64,000 bases of DNA from positions 186,001-250,000 of the forward strand of contig JALCLH010000002.1 in NCBI GenBank assembly GCA_022647765.1, written 5' to 3'. The notes beneath the pieces are model-generated. The model saw only the letters and a list, made by a program, of their open reading frames with translations. It was not told the origin of the DNA and did not search any database. Below are positions 48,173 to 57,262 of this stretch, in pieces. Origin of the DNA: Acidipropionibacterium sp. GTDB lineage: Bacteria > Actinomycetota > Actinomycetes > Propionibacteriales > Propionibacteriaceae. The position numbers and the translations under genes are program-made. Each line of letters starts with the position of its first letter. Position 1 is the first letter of the stretch.

Positions 48173-49174
48173 TCAAAGTCCAGCGACGCCGCTAGTGACC
48201 CAGAACTCGTCCTCCTCCCATCCCGGAAACATCCCCAGCCCGGAAAGAGGAACTTCCGGATACTCCGCCATGAGTTGAATAAGCCGCGAGCCCCAAGAAC
48301 TGTGCGGGTTGATCGTGTGCAACGTCGACTGAATCGAGACAAGCACCGGATACAGCCGCCGCCTAAGAGGATCCTTCTCAACGGAAGACCGGTCTGTCAG
48401 CCAAGGAGTTCCACCAGTCTTCGGCAGCTTCGCCGCAACTCCCAGGCCCACATTCCACAACCTCCCGTGATGAGCACAGACGTTTCGTACCCTGACATAC
48501 GCTCGAAGCCAGGATTGGAGCAGTTCGTCGTTGAGGCCTAGGCCTCGAGCGATACGTGTCCGCATCGAACGCATCTTCAAGTTGCTGATCATGTGTTGCA
48601 GCTGGCCGATGGTGAGCATTTCAACCATCAACCACGACGGCGGCAGCACTGGCTGCCCATAATGGGTCAAGTAGTGTTCAAGTGCGCCGGGGTAGGTGAC
48701 ATCATCGCCAGGTTCTTCTGCAGGACGCCGCAGCTGCGCTTCGCACCGATGCGTGAGCTGGCTGAGTAACTCACTCTGGGCGCCCTGATTCCGAAAGTGG
48801 TTCAGCTGTGTGTACCAATGAGAGTCACCCGTTGAGGTCGCCATCACATCTGTGAGATTTGCGCGCACTGCCACTTCGATACGCTCAATCCCATCGAGTA
48901 CCAACAGCCTCAGGTGCCTGTCGAACACATACAGCCTGAGTATGTCATCGAAGGTGGTCCCTGGTTTGACCTTCTCACTCGACCTGAGAACTCGAAACGG
49001 AATGACATATGGCGACAGACGATAGTAGCCAATCTCCCCCAGATACCGAAGAGCTTTCGCCTCGTCGTCAATGCCGATGCCATGACCACGCATCCGGCCG
49101 ACAAGTTCTTCATGAGTCAGGGGCGGCTTCCGATAGCGAGCTGTTCCCCGTGATCGTGGTTCGCCGTACACCAT
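48173..49174 (-). CDS. Abi-family (AbiD/AbiF-like) abortive-infection protein
   Basis: 333 residues. The N-terminus YRKPPLTHEELVGRMRGHGIGIDDEAKALRYLGEIGYYRLSPY and the C-terminal VRNVCAHHGRLWN (R-x4/5-H HEPN-type motif) define the Abi_2/AbiF family of phage-resistance proteins. No ribosome-binding site precedes ATG 49174, but TACTAT lies six bases upstream, suggesting a leaderless transcript. Base composition is visibly less GC-rich than its neighbours, consistent with transfer. Stand-alone gene. Confidence 0.8.
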   Translation of the reverse strand: MVYGEPRSRGTARYRKPPLTHEELVGRMRGHGIGIDDEAKALRYLGEIGYYRLSPYVIPFRVLRSSEKVKPGTTFDDILRLYVFDRHLRLLVLDGIERIEVAVRANLTDVMATSTGDSHWYTQLNHFRNQGAQSELLSQLTHRCEAQLRRPAEEPGDDVTYPGALEHYLTHYGQPVLPPSWLMVEMLTIGQLQHMISNLKMRSMRTRIARGLGLNDELLQSWLRAYVRVRNVCAHHGRLWNVGLGVAAKLPKTGGTPWLTDRSSVEKDPLRRRLYPVLVSIQSTLHTINPHSSWGSRLIQLMAEYPEVPLSGLGMFPGWEEDEFWVTSGVAGL

Positions 49175-49385
49175 GACGCGATAGTACAGATCGTCTCGCA
49201 GCCCGAGCAGAGAAAATCCCCCAGGTGCGCATCGTGGAGAGGCGAGGGGGATGTGGTTCTCACAAGATACCTGATCCTTGGGCATGGGTCAACGGTCCGG
49301 GGACGATGTCCTCACAGGCCACCGTCGTGATCATGCCAGCAGCGGACTGACCAGCAACGTTGGCGCAGCGACAGGTCGGCCATGC

Positions 49386-50111
49386 TCACGGCCGATTGGG
49401 ATGCTCACCGGACGCGAGACTCGCCAACCAGGCATCGACCTGACGCCAGCACGGATGAGCGGGATCGCTGACGTCGAAGTGGCCGGAGTCGTGATCGAGA
49501 ATCAAATCGATGGGAGCCTCGGGCAGCGCCGCCAGATAGTCGAGCGTGTGCGAGAGCGGAACCCGATCGTCGGCGGCGCCGTGCACAATGAGTGTCGGGC
49601 AGTCGGGTGCCCGGCGTTCCAGCGGCGAGGCATCGCTGTAGACCTCCGGCAGGGCGTCGGGACCGGCGCCGAAGTAGTCGAGCGCAGCGTTCCCGCCGAG
49701 CCCCTCGGCATAGACCCGCCCGGCATCGGTCACCGGGGCCAACGCCACGACCGCGTCCACCAAGTCGGCTGACAGCAGCACGAGTTCCCCGCCGACCGAG
49801 TGCCCCACACTGATGAAGCGGCTGGTCGGCAGCTGCTCTCGGGCGGCCTTGATGGCCAGGCGCACATCGGAGGCCGGAGCCGGCCAGGCACCAGCACCGG
49901 TGCCACGGCGGTACTCGATGTTCACCACATCGAAGCCCCGGCCGATGAGGTGGTCGACCAGATCAAGGGTGATCGTCCAGTCGAATCGAGGCCGCCAGTA
50001 GCCGCCGTGCACCACCGTCACGACCCAGCCGTTGCCCTCGCCCCGGTGCGGGTAGACGGCGATCCGCTGGTCGGGATGCGGTCCGTAGCTGATGATCGAT
50101 GACGGCTCCAT
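49386..50111 (-). CDS. alpha/beta hydrolase
   Basis: 241 residues. Oxyanion motif HGGYW at about 34-38, nucleophile GHSVGG, then VHGAADDRVPLSHT (Asp) and HDSGHFDVSD (His) complete the triad. This belongs to the BD-FAE/kynurenine-formamidase-like esterase group. Substrate unknown. Single gene facing away from the sigma-factor operon. Confidence 0.8.
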   Translation of the reverse strand: MEPSSIISYGPHPDQRIAVYPHRGEGNGWVVTVVHGGYWRPRFDWTITLDLVDHLIGRGFDVVNIEYRRGTGAGAWPAPASDVRLAIKAAREQLPTSRFISVGHSVGGELVLLSADLVDAVVALAPVTDAGRVYAEGLGGNAALDYFGAGPDALPEVYSDASPLERRAPDCPTLIVHGAADDRVPLSHTLDYLAALPEAPIDLILDHDSGHFDVSDPAHPCWRQVDAWLASLASGEHPNRP

Positions 50112-50184
50112 GCCGTCATCCTGTCACTGCCTCTGTTTCAAATTCCGGATCCCGGGCTGGGGCAACACCGCCGCTGCCGAGCAT

Positions 50185-50261
50185 GGTCCCGATCACTCCC
50201 GACACGCCGTGAAACTGCACTGGCATCGCCGAAGCACCCTCCGGCGGGAGTGATCGGGACC
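50185..50261. repeat. inverted-repeat family A, copy 3
   Basis: Arms GGTCCCGATCACTCCCG and CGGGAGTGATCGGGACC are perfect over 17 bases, with a copy-specific loop. Between the hydrolase and the sigma factor. Confidence 0.9.
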
Positions 50262-50359
50262 ACGACTGGCTCCGCGCAACCTGGGCGCGAAGGGCAAGAG
50301 GCCCAAGACTCGTCGCCGCCGAGGTGATCCGCCCGACCCTCGGCCGGCGACAGTGGGGT

Positions 50360-50914
50360 ATGGAGACCAACGCCGCGAGCGATGCGGAACTGCTCGCCCG
50401 GATCAGCGCCGGGGACGAGGCCGCCCTGCGCGAGCTGATCCAGCGGCACAGCGGCTGGCTGCTGCTGAGGTTGCGCCGACGCGCCGGCGACGAGGATCTG
50501 GCGGCCACGGCCCTCCAGGACGCCTTCGTCGCGTCTGGCACCAGGCCGGCCGCTACCGGGGCGACGGGGACGTCGGGGCCTGGCTGTGGGGGATCGCCAT
50601 CCGCCGGCTGATCTCCTGTCTGCGCAGCCGGCCGGCGCCCGGTGGCGCTGCGCGACGAGGTCGTCGCGCGCTACGCCGGTTCGACGCTGAGCGCCGAGGA
50701 GCAGCTTCTACTCGCCGTTGAGCACGGCGATCTCGGCGACGCGATGGCCCGCCTGTCGCCCGAGCTGAGGGCCGCTCTGCGGGCCACCGTGCTCGACGGA
50801 CTCACCACCCGGGAGGCCGCGCGACTGCTCGGCGTCCCCCACGGCACCGTCAAGAGCCGCGTCCGGCTCGCCAAGATCCACCTTCGCCGGGACCTGATGG
50901 AGGCACTGACATGA
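50360..50914 (+). pseudogene. ECF sigma factor, two frameshifts
   Basis: About 184 residues when joined. Region 2 is DAELLARISAGDEAALRELIQRHSGWLLLRLRRRAGDEDLAATALQDAFVAVWHQAGRY. Region 4 is MARLSPELRAALRATVLDGLTTREAARLLGVPHGTVKSRVRLAK. One base is missing near 50534 and one is extra near 50639, so only the outer parts are in register. Its stop overlaps the anti-sigma start by four bases. Confidence 0.75.
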
Positions 50915-51720
50915 CCGGCCAGCACATCACCACCGACATCTGGCGGGCCTACGCGGCCGGCGATCTGGACACCCGGGCGGAGTCGGCCGTCGAGGCTCAT
51001 GTCCTCTCCTGCGGCTCCTGCCGCCGGGACGCCGCCGTGATCGCCGGCGATCCGGAACCGGTCTGGCGAGCGGTGCACGCGCGCATCGATCATCCCCGGC
51101 GATCCCTGCCGATCCGGCTGCTGGCCCGGCTCGGCGTCCCCGAGGCGGACGTCGTCGTCATCGCGGCCGCCGACGACCTCCGCCTGCCCTGGGCGGTCGC
51201 GGTCGGCGGGGCGATCTTCTGCGCGGTCGCCGCCGCCCTGTCGGGGGTGAGCTACCTCCCGGTGTTCCTGGCCCTGGCGCCGCTGGTGCCGGTGATGGCC
51301 GTCTCGGCGGCCTTCGACGCCATGGATCCGCTGCGCGAACTCACCAACACCGCACCCTGCCCAAGACTGCGTCTCACCCTGCTGCGCACCCTGTCCACCC
51401 TCCTGGTGGCGCTGCCGGCGGTCCTGGTCCTCGGCTCGATGGTGCCGGGGCTCGGCGGGCCATGTGGCTGTGGCTGCTGCCGGGCCTGCTGCTCACCTCC
51501 ACCACCCTGATGCTGCTCACCTGGCTTCCCGCTCGGGGAGCGGCTGCGGTCAGCGCGACCGCCTGGCTGCTCGATCGTCTCCTCCATGGCCTGGTTCCGG
51601 GCGGCCGACCTTCTCGGTCGGCTCTCGGCCCAAGGTCTGTTCGCCGTACTCACCGTCCTGTTCGCGGTCGCCCTCGGGGCGCTGACGAGCAGACCCCAGA
51701 AGATAGGTGCCTCCTCATGA
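50911..51720 (+). pseudogene. zinc-finger anti-sigma-like membrane protein, two frameshifts
   Basis: N-terminal anti-sigma zinc motif H-x3-C-x2-C (EAHVLSCGSC) near residue 30, then about six hydrophobic spans. Span 5/6 (MWLWLLPGLLLTSTTLMLLTWL) and the tail (FAVLTVLFAVALGALTS) lie in other frames owing to one missing base near 51462 and one extra near 51588. A joined length of 269 residues restores the ATGA overlap with the ABC gene. It probably holds the sigma factor at the membrane. Confidence 0.65.
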
Positions 51721-52616
51721 CCACCCGACTGAACGACGTCTCCAAGACATATGCGCCCGGGCCGCGCGCCCGCACCCGCTCCACCACCGCCCTGCACCCG
51801 ACCACGCTGACCCTCGGATCGGGGGTGATCGGGCTGCTGGGGCCCAACGGGGCGGGCAAGACGACCCTGCTGCGCCTGCTGTCCACCGCCATGCCGCCCA
51901 GCACCGGGAGAATCGTCGTCGAAGGGCACGAGACCACCGGCTCGACAGCCGAACGGACCGCAGCCAGACGCCTCATCGGCTACCTGCCGCAGGAGGTCGT
52001 CTTCCCCCACGGAATGACGGCCTTCGGCTTCCTCGACTACATCGCCGTGCTGAAGGAATGGGACCGCACCGACTCCCGCCACGCCGAGGTGCGCAGGGTG
52101 CTCGCCCTGGTGGGGCTCGGTGAGCGGTCCACGGTCAAGGTGCGCCGGCTCTCGGGAGGGCAGCGTCGGCGTCTGGCCATCGCGCAGGCCCTGCTGGGGA
52201 CGCCGTCCTTGTTGATTCTCGACGAGCCCACCACCGGTCTCGATCCCGAGCAGCGCGCCTCCCTGCGGCGAATCCTCTCCGAACTGGAGGGAACGGTGCT
52301 GCTGTCGACCCATCAGACCGAGGACGTCTCGGCCTTGTGCGACCGGGTGGTCGTCCTGGACGCCGGCCGGGTCCGCTTCGACGGGGCCGTGACCGAACTC
52401 CTCGCCACCGCCTCCGATCACGTCCACGTCGGCCCTCTGGAGAACGAGGGGGCCGTGCACACCTGGCGCACCGGCACCGGCATGGTGCGCTCGGTCGGCG
52501 GTCTTCCCCGCCCCGGGGCGACGCCGGTCGCGCCGACAGTGGAGGACGCCTACCTGCTGCTGCGACATCAGACCAGAGACGACAGCCCCTCCAGAAACGA
52601 AGGAGTCCTCCGATGA
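51717..52616 (+). CDS. ABC transporter ATP-binding protein
   Basis: 299 residues: Walker A GPNGAGKTT, signature LSGGQRRRLAIAQAL, Walker B LLILDEPTTGLD and H-loop STHQ. Exporter-type subunit. Overlaps both the anti-sigma-like gene and the permease by ATGA, so sigma, anti-sigma and transporter form one translationally coupled operon, presumably a stress-responsive exporter. Confidence 0.85.
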   Translation: MTTRLNDVSKTYAPGPRARTRSTTALHPTTLTLGSGVIGLLGPNGAGKTTLLRLLSTAMPPSTGRIVVEGHETTGSTAERTAARRLIGYLPQEVVFPHGMTAFGFLDYIAVLKEWDRTDSRHAEVRRVLALVGLGERSTVKVRRLSGGQRRRLAIAQALLGTPSLLILDEPTTGLDPEQRASLRRILSELEGTVLLSTHQTEDVSALCDRVVVLDAGRVRFDGAVTELLATASDHVHVGPLENEGAVHTWRTGTGMVRSVGGLPRPGATPVAPTVEDAYLLLRHQTRDDSPSRNEGVLR

Positions 52617-53506
52617 CCCAGACACTGCCCACCACCGCCTCCGGACCGTCCGCCCGCACCGTCCTGGCGGTCCGGGAGATCCGGAACTACGCCACCTCAC
52701 CGCTGTTCCTCATCGGCCTCGCCCTGACCATCGCCCTGCTGATCTACCGTCTCGTCTGGTCCCGGAACTCCGCCGAAGCCCTCACCGACCCGATCGCTCC
52801 GGCGGCGACGATCGGCCTGCTCGGCATCATCGTGATGGCCCGGCTCACCCGTCGTTCCGATCGGGCCGCCGAGGCTGCCGGAGCCACCGCGGTCAGCGAA
52901 TCGGAGCGCACGATCGCCCTCGCCTGGGCCGTCACCGTGCCGGTGGCCGTCGCGCTCATCTGGTACCTGCCCACCGCATGGCTGGTGATCTCACGGCCCC
53001 CGGCCGCCTGGGCTGTGCCGTCGGGGCCGGTGACATACGCCTACGTGCTCTCGGCGATGTTCGCGCAGAGTGTCGTGGCTGCAGCCGGAGGGCCGCTGCT
53101 GGGGCTGGTCATCGCGCGCTGGCTGAAGTTCCGCGGAGCGGCGGTGCTGAGCTCCGTGCTGATGGTCATCATCACGATGCCCCTGCAGGGGTGGTTCGAG
53201 TCGACCTGGCGCTGGCACGTGGTGTGGCCATGGACGTACTGGTACGGCCCTCTCACATTCACCGCCGAGGGCGAGCCGGTCCACTGGGTGGCGCTGCCCG
53301 GATCGCCGCAGATGTGGATCGTCTACCTGCTTCTGCTGTGCGCCGTCGGGGTGGCGGTGGCCCTGTACCACGACCCGGACGGCCGGCGGTCACGGCTGCG
53401 GGCGATGATCGCGGTCCTCGTCGCGGCGTCTCTCGTCGCACTGGTCCTCACGATGTTCACCGGCCTCCCGGAGGCCTACCACAACCCACTCGTCGCACCG
53501 GCCTGA
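52613..53506 (+). CDS. ABC transporter membrane protein
   Basis: 297 residues, about six to eight membrane spans, no strong family motif beyond ABC-2 character. GAAGGAG upstream. Coupled to the ATPase gene by a 4-base overlap. Confidence 0.7.
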   Translation: MTQTLPTTASGPSARTVLAVREIRNYATSPLFLIGLALTIALLIYRLVWSRNSAEALTDPIAPAATIGLLGIIVMARLTRRSDRAAEAAGATAVSESERTIALAWAVTVPVAVALIWYLPTAWLVISRPPAAWAVPSGPVTYAYVLSAMFAQSVVAAAGGPLLGLVIARWLKFRGAAVLSSVLMVIITMPLQGWFESTWRWHVVWPWTYWYGPLTFTAEGEPVHWVALPGSPQMWIVYLLLLCAVGVAVALYHDPDGRRSRLRAMIAVLVAASLVALVLTMFTGLPEAYHNPLVAPA

Positions 53507-53518
53507 GGAGGAGAGGAC

Positions 53519-54145
53519 ATGTGGATCTACGCCGTGCGGGCCGTCGCCTGGCGGCTCGTGCTGGCCAGTGCGGTGCTGCTCGTGGTGCTCCTGACGCTGG
53601 TGGAGTACAACCCGTGGCTGCTGTGGCCGCTCCAGGGCATCGCCGTCGGACTGCTGACCGCGGCCGCCTGCTGGTGTCTCGACGAGCCGGCGGCAGAGGT
53701 CGTCGACGCGGCTCCGCGAGGGATCCTGTGGCGGACCGCGGCGCGGATGGCCGGCGTCCTCCCCCTTCTCATCCTCTGGCTGGCGCTGGTGTGGTGGGCG
53801 CGCGGGTCGCTGTTCGGCCATCCCGGTGCGGTCGCGGTTCAGGGGGTGGCCGGTGTCCTGGTGGCCCTGGCCTGGGGCACCGCCCGGCGATGCGCGGGCA
53901 GCGCCGTCCCGGGACAGCACTGGGCGGCGATCGTGCTCCCGCTGGTCACCGCGTGGGCCCTGATCCGCCCCATGGAGCTGCGGATCCCGGTCTTTCCCTA
54001 CGCGACGCACGGGTACGGCGGTTCGTGGACCTCCAGTACGGCCGGGTGGTCGATCGCCGGGGCGGTCGCCCTGATCGTGCTGGTCTGCCTGCTCGCCTCC
54101 GACGGGCGCCCGACCCGGCCATTCGGCTCTGGGAGTGGGAGATGA
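53519..54145 (+). CDS. membrane protein of the sigma/ABC operon
   Basis: 208 residues with about six hydrophobic segments and Trp-rich loops. No family recognised. It begins 12 bases after the permease stop behind GAGGAGAGG, so it is the last gene of the operon and probably an accessory membrane subunit. Confidence 0.6.
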   Translation: MWIYAVRAVAWRLVLASAVLLVVLLTLVEYNPWLLWPLQGIAVGLLTAAACWCLDEPAAEVVDAAPRGILWRTAARMAGVLPLLILWLALVWWARGSLFGHPGAVAVQGVAGVLVALAWGTARRCAGSAVPGQHWAAIVLPLVTAWALIRPMELRIPVFPYATHGYGGSWTSSTAGWSIAGAVALIVLVCLLASDGRPTRPFGSGSGR

Positions 54146-54181
54146 GCCGATGGGATCGGGATCGTCGGGGCTCCGCCGCGA

Positions 54182-54263
54182 CCTGCGGATTTCTTACGAG
54201 ATGATGGCCCCAGCGGCCGTCTACCCGTCCGTTCGGGGTCGATCTCGTACGTTTTCCGTGGAT
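54182..54263. repeat. inverted-repeat family D, copy 1
   Basis: GCGGATTTCTTACGAG faces CTCGTACGTTTTCCGTGGA across about 43 bases. The same arms, better conserved, recur at 62346-62426. It fills most of the gap between the ABC operon and luxS. Confidence 0.65.
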
Positions 54264-54317
54264 CGCCGAGTCGACTCTGCGGGATCGGCGGCTGTCGCGA
54301 CGCGCAATGATGGGTCC

Positions 54318-54782
54318 ATGACGCAGAAGATGAATGTCGAGAGCTTCAACCTCGACCACACCAAGGTCGCGGCGCCCTTCATCCGGGTGGCCGATGTCAA
54401 GCATCTGCCGGCCGGTGACACCCTCACGAAGTACGACGTGAGGTTCTGCCAGCCCAACGCCGCCCATCTGGAGATGCCCGCCGTGCACTCGGTGGAGCAC
54501 TCCTTCGCCGAGTGCGTCCGTAACCACTCCGACACCGTCATCGACTTCGGGCCGATGGGCTGCCAGACCGGCTTCTATCTCATCATGGTCGGGGAGCCCG
54601 ACGTACCGGCCACCTGCGACCTGGTGGAGACCACCCTCAAGGACATCCTCACCCTGGATGCGGTGCCCGCCGCGAACACCACCCAGTGCGGATGGGGAGC
54701 CCACCACAGCCTCGAGGGCGCCCAGGCGGCCGCGCGGGGGATGCTCGCCCATCGTGCCGAGTGGGAACAGGTGATGGCCTGA
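54318..54782 (+). CDS. luxS: S-ribosylhomocysteine lyase
   Basis: 154 residues. Metal ligands HSVEH (H-x3-H) and the later Cys in [13 protein letters not shown], with the catalytic Cys in [11 protein letters not shown]. It splits S-ribosylhomocysteine to homocysteine and DPD, the AI-2 precursor. ATG 54318. No pfs neighbour in the window. Confidence 0.95.
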   Translation: MTQKMNVESFNLDHTKVAAPFIRVADVKHLPAGDTLTKYDVRFCQPNAAHLEMPAVHSVEHSFAECVRNHSDTVIDFGPMGCQTGFYLIMVGEPDVPATCDLVETTLKDILTLDAVPAANTTQCGWGAHHSLEGAQAAARGMLAHRAEWEQVMA

Positions 54783-54829
54783 GGGCATTGAGGCCATGTG
54801 GGGCCTCAGGTCACTGCATCGGTCGAAGT

Positions 54830-54870
54830 GTTTATCCCCCCTTGATATTGAAATATTAGGGGGGATAAAC
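54830..54870. promoter_or_regulatory. hicAB operator, 12-base perfect inverted repeat
   Basis: GTTTATCCCCCC and GGGGGGATAAAC, separated by an AT-rich 17-base spacer (about where a -10 would lie), end seven bases before the hicA ATG. Likely target of the HicB-type helix-turn-helix. Confidence 0.7.
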
Positions 54871-54877
54871 TATCGTC

Positions 54878-55075
54878 ATGGTCAAGCCGATGAAGTACCG
54901 GGACGCCGCCCGCCAGCTCAGGGCCGCCGGGTTCAAACCTCACCCCGGTAAAGGCGACCATGAGAAGTGGGTCGGTCCCGGCGGCCACCATGTCACCATC
55001 CCTCACAAGACGGAACTTTCACCAGGGGTCGTCAAGCAGGTTCTGTCGGCCATCGCGAAGGAGAGCGCCAGATGA
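54878..55075 (+). CDS. hicA: HicA-family mRNA interferase toxin
   Basis: 65 residues: YRDAARQLRAAGFKPHPGKGDHEKWVGPGGHHVTIPHKTELSPGVVKQVLSAI is a textbook HicA with the catalytic His in GDH. ATG 54890 (MKYRD) is an alternative start. The stop overlaps the hicB ATG by four bases. Confidence 0.88.
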   Translation: MVKPMKYRDAARQLRAAGFKPHPGKGDHEKWVGPGGHHVTIPHKTELSPGVVKQVLSAIAKESAR

Positions 55076-55440
55076 GCAGCATCACCGTCACCGCCACACG
55101 GTGGCAGCACGGGTGGGAGCTCTGGATCGACGTCAACCACGTCACCCAGTCCCGCACTCTTGCCGACGCCGAGCAGCAGGTCCGCGACTACTTGGACACC
55201 GAGTACGAGGATGTCGACCACAGCGACTGGAACATCACCATCGTCCCCGACATCGACGGCTACCGCGACGTCATCGAGGCCCGCAAGGCTAGCGTCGAGG
55301 CCGCTGAAGCCCAGCATCAGGCCGCCATTCGCACCCGGGACGTCGTCCGGGCGCTCCGTGCGCAGGGCATCTCCACCACAGACTGCTCGGTCATCCTCGG
55401 CGTCTCCCGCGGTCGCATCTCGCAACTCGCCAACGGCTGA
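55072..55440 (+). CDS. hicB: HicB-like antitoxin with C-terminal HTH
   Basis: 122 residues. An N-terminal HicB-type half RNase-H strand set (ITVTATRWQHGWELWIDVNHVTQSRTLADAEQQVRDYL). The C-terminal helix-turn-helix VVRALRAQGISTTDCSVILGVSRGRISQL probably binds the upstream inverted repeat. Translationally coupled to hicA. Confidence 0.82.
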   Translation: MSSITVTATRWQHGWELWIDVNHVTQSRTLADAEQQVRDYLDTEYEDVDHSDWNITIVPDIDGYRDVIEARKASVEAAEAQHQAAIRTRDVVRALRAQGISTTDCSVILGVSRGRISQLANG

Positions 55441-55596
55441 CCCTCGGCCCACCAACGGTTCGTGGATTTACATCGAGTCCGGCGAGCGGATTCTGAGGGC
55501 CGGAGCAACCCTGTCTCAGCAGGGACTGGATGCCACCCATCCCCTCTCAAGGAATGAGCGACCCCCAGCCAACCAGCAGTTGACCAAGGGTTTTAC

Positions 55597-55672
55597 TGGA
55601 GCCTCTGACAGGAATCGAACCCGCGACCATCGCTTTACAAGAGCGGCGCTCTACCAACTGAGCTACAGAGGC
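55597..55672 (-). tRNA. trnT: tRNA-Thr (anticodon TGT)
   Basis: Acceptor GCCTCTG pairs with CAGAGGC. The D-arm AGCTCAGTTGGTAGAGC, anticodon loop CTTGTAA and T-arm GCGGGTTCGATTCCTGT are intact, and TCCA is encoded (discriminator T plus CCA). The surrounding 55441-55596 and 55673-55780 show no gene. Confidence 0.95.
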
Positions 55673-55780
55673 GTGCGACTCGCACCCAGCCCATCATGGG
55701 GCCGAGCGAGAATCAGCTCACATTCTGACAGCAGGAGGCCGCACGGCGAAATTCCCGGCGTCCGGCAGGCTCCGCGAGAC

Positions 55781-56554
55781 TCACCGAACGGCGTCCTCCA
55801 GGTACTGGCGGGCGCCGACCATCGAGGGCCCGTACCAGGCCAGTTTCTGCCCGTCGACCAGCCGGACGTCCTGGCCGGAGAAAGCCTCCGGACCGTCCTC
55901 GGCCGAGAAGTGGTAGGGCTCGTCGGGCAGCACGATCCGGTCGGCACCCAGGTTGCGCAGGGTCTCCAGCTCGACGTGCGGATACCGGGTCCCGTCGTCG
56001 GGCAGCGCCGCCAGCCGCACCCCGCAGTGCGCCAGCACATCCTCGATGTAGGTGGTGGGCCCGGCGCACATCCACGGGTCCCGCCAGATCGCCACGACCG
56101 CGCTCAACTCGGGTTCGGGTGCCGGAGCCGACCACTCCCGGCGCGCCTGCCCCAGCCAGTCCGGCTCGTCGATCCCGAGCGCCTCGGCGAACAGCCGGGC
56201 CAGGCTGGCGATGGCCTGCTCGGTGCCGTCGATACTGGTCACCCACACCGGGATCCCCGTCTCGCGCAGCAGGTCGACGTCGTACTCGCGGTTCTCCTCG
56301 CGATTGGCGACCACCAGATCGGGGCGCAGCGCGGCAATCGCGTCGCGGTCGGGGTTCTTGGTGCCGCGCACCCGCGCGACCTCATGGCCGGCGCGCTCCT
56401 CGATGTCGGTCGGCCGGATGCACCACTCGGTGCACCCCACCAGGCGCTGCGGGCAGGTCAGCGCGATGGCCTCGGTGATCGAGGGCACCAGGCTGACGAT
56501 GCGCTGGGCCGGTCCCGTCAGCTCGACGGGGGTTTCACAATCGTCGGCAATCAC
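55781..56554 (-). CDS. BtuF-like helical-backbone metal receptor without signal peptide
   Basis: 257 residues, GTG start. RIVSLVPSITEAIALTCPQRLVGCTEWC, VRGTKNPDRDAIAALRPDLVVANREENRE and VWVTSIDGTEQAIASLARLF are the BtuF/periplasmic-binding III fold. There is no signal peptide or lipobox and no permease nearby, so it may be cytosolic. Proximity to cob genes hints at corrinoid handling, which is an inference. Confidence 0.75.
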   Translation of the reverse strand: MIADDCETPVELTGPAQRIVSLVPSITEAIALTCPQRLVGCTEWCIRPTDIEERAGHEVARVRGTKNPDRDAIAALRPDLVVANREENREYDVDLLRETGIPVWVTSIDGTEQAIASLARLFAEALGIDEPDWLGQARREWSAPAPEPELSAVVAIWRDPWMCAGPTTYIEDVLAHCGVRLAALPDDGTRYPHVELETLRNLGADRIVLPDEPYHFSAEDGPEAFSGQDVRLVDGQKLAWYGPSMVGARQYLEDAVR

Positions 56555-56648
56555 GTCTCCACCCTGCCACCCCGGGGAGGACGCCGTCCGTTCAGCCCCG
56601 GTGGGGCGGCGCGAGCTCTGCCAGGAGTGAGTAGGACAGAATGAGGTT

Positions 56649-56810
56649 GTGTCCCATCACGAGGAAGCGGTCGATGACTGGCTGCGCATCGAGGTCGTCG
56701 CCTCCTACGACGAGCTGCACGCCATCCCCTCTCAGGCGATCAGTGCTGCCGACATGCGCGCCCATCTCGCCGAACTGCACGCGCAGCGGCACATGGAACG
56801 CGGCTCGTGA
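56649..56810 (+). CDS. small 53-aa antitoxin-like protein of cassette 1
   Basis: GTG start after a weak GAGG. The product SHHEEAVDDWLRIEVVASYD, then ELHAIPSQAISAADMRAHLAEL, resembles the C-terminal half of ParD-like antitoxins (x-YDxLxAxPSxAxSAxxVRxxL). It ends in GTGA, overlapping the toxin start by four bases. The 5' part is copied, truncated after 14 codons, at 57754. The pairing with an EndoU-like toxin rather than ParE is unusual. Confidence 0.55.
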   Translation: MSHHEEAVDDWLRIEVVASYDELHAIPSQAISAADMRAHLAELHAQRHMERGS

Positions 56811-57262
56811 CCCGGAGCATCGTCCCTCGTCACGGGATGCTCGGTCCCGATGGCCCTGACGAGTACCCGAGCTTCAATGGATGGACGCCTCCGGCCAGGC
56901 GCAGCGAGATCGACGACTTCGCCGTCGATGATGCCTTGGCCGTTCTTGACGGCGACGATGCGAGCCTCGTTCGGCAGATCGCGGTCGCCATCCGCGCCGG
57001 AAAGTACCGGGGCGGGTCACTGCCCCACGGAGGTCACCGAGCAGGAAGCGGCTGGGGCAAGACCGAGTTCCCACCCGGATGGGATGAGCAGGATGTCATC
57101 TCATGGGTGCGTGGCGTCAGCGATGATCCTTCGAATGGACGACCTGCCAGGGGCGGATTTGAGCTGACCGGTACGTACCGCGGCGTCACGGGCCGCCTCG
57201 TCGTCAGCACAGACGGGCATGCCTGGTGGATATCCACCGCTCACCCCTTGCCGCTATCATGA
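56807..57262 (+). CDS. EndoU-like nuclease toxin, cassette 1
   Basis: 151 residues, GTG start. HGGHRAGSGWGKTEFPPGWDEQDVISWVRGVSDDPSNG and the end TGRLVVSTDGHAWWISTAHPL follow the bacterial EndoU order (GGH...G...GKTEFPxxWxxxxI...v.i..TAyP). EndoU domains are RNase ends of polymorphic toxins. Here no delivery domain is attached. The immunity-like gene overlaps its stop (ATGA). Confidence 0.62.
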   Translation: MTRSIVPRHGMLGPDGPDEYPSFNGWTPPARRSEIDDFAVDDALAVLDGDDASLVRQIAVAIRAGKYRGGSLPHGGHRAGSGWGKTEFPPGWDEQDVISWVRGVSDDPSNGRPARGGFELTGTYRGVTGRLVVSTDGHAWWISTAHPLPLS

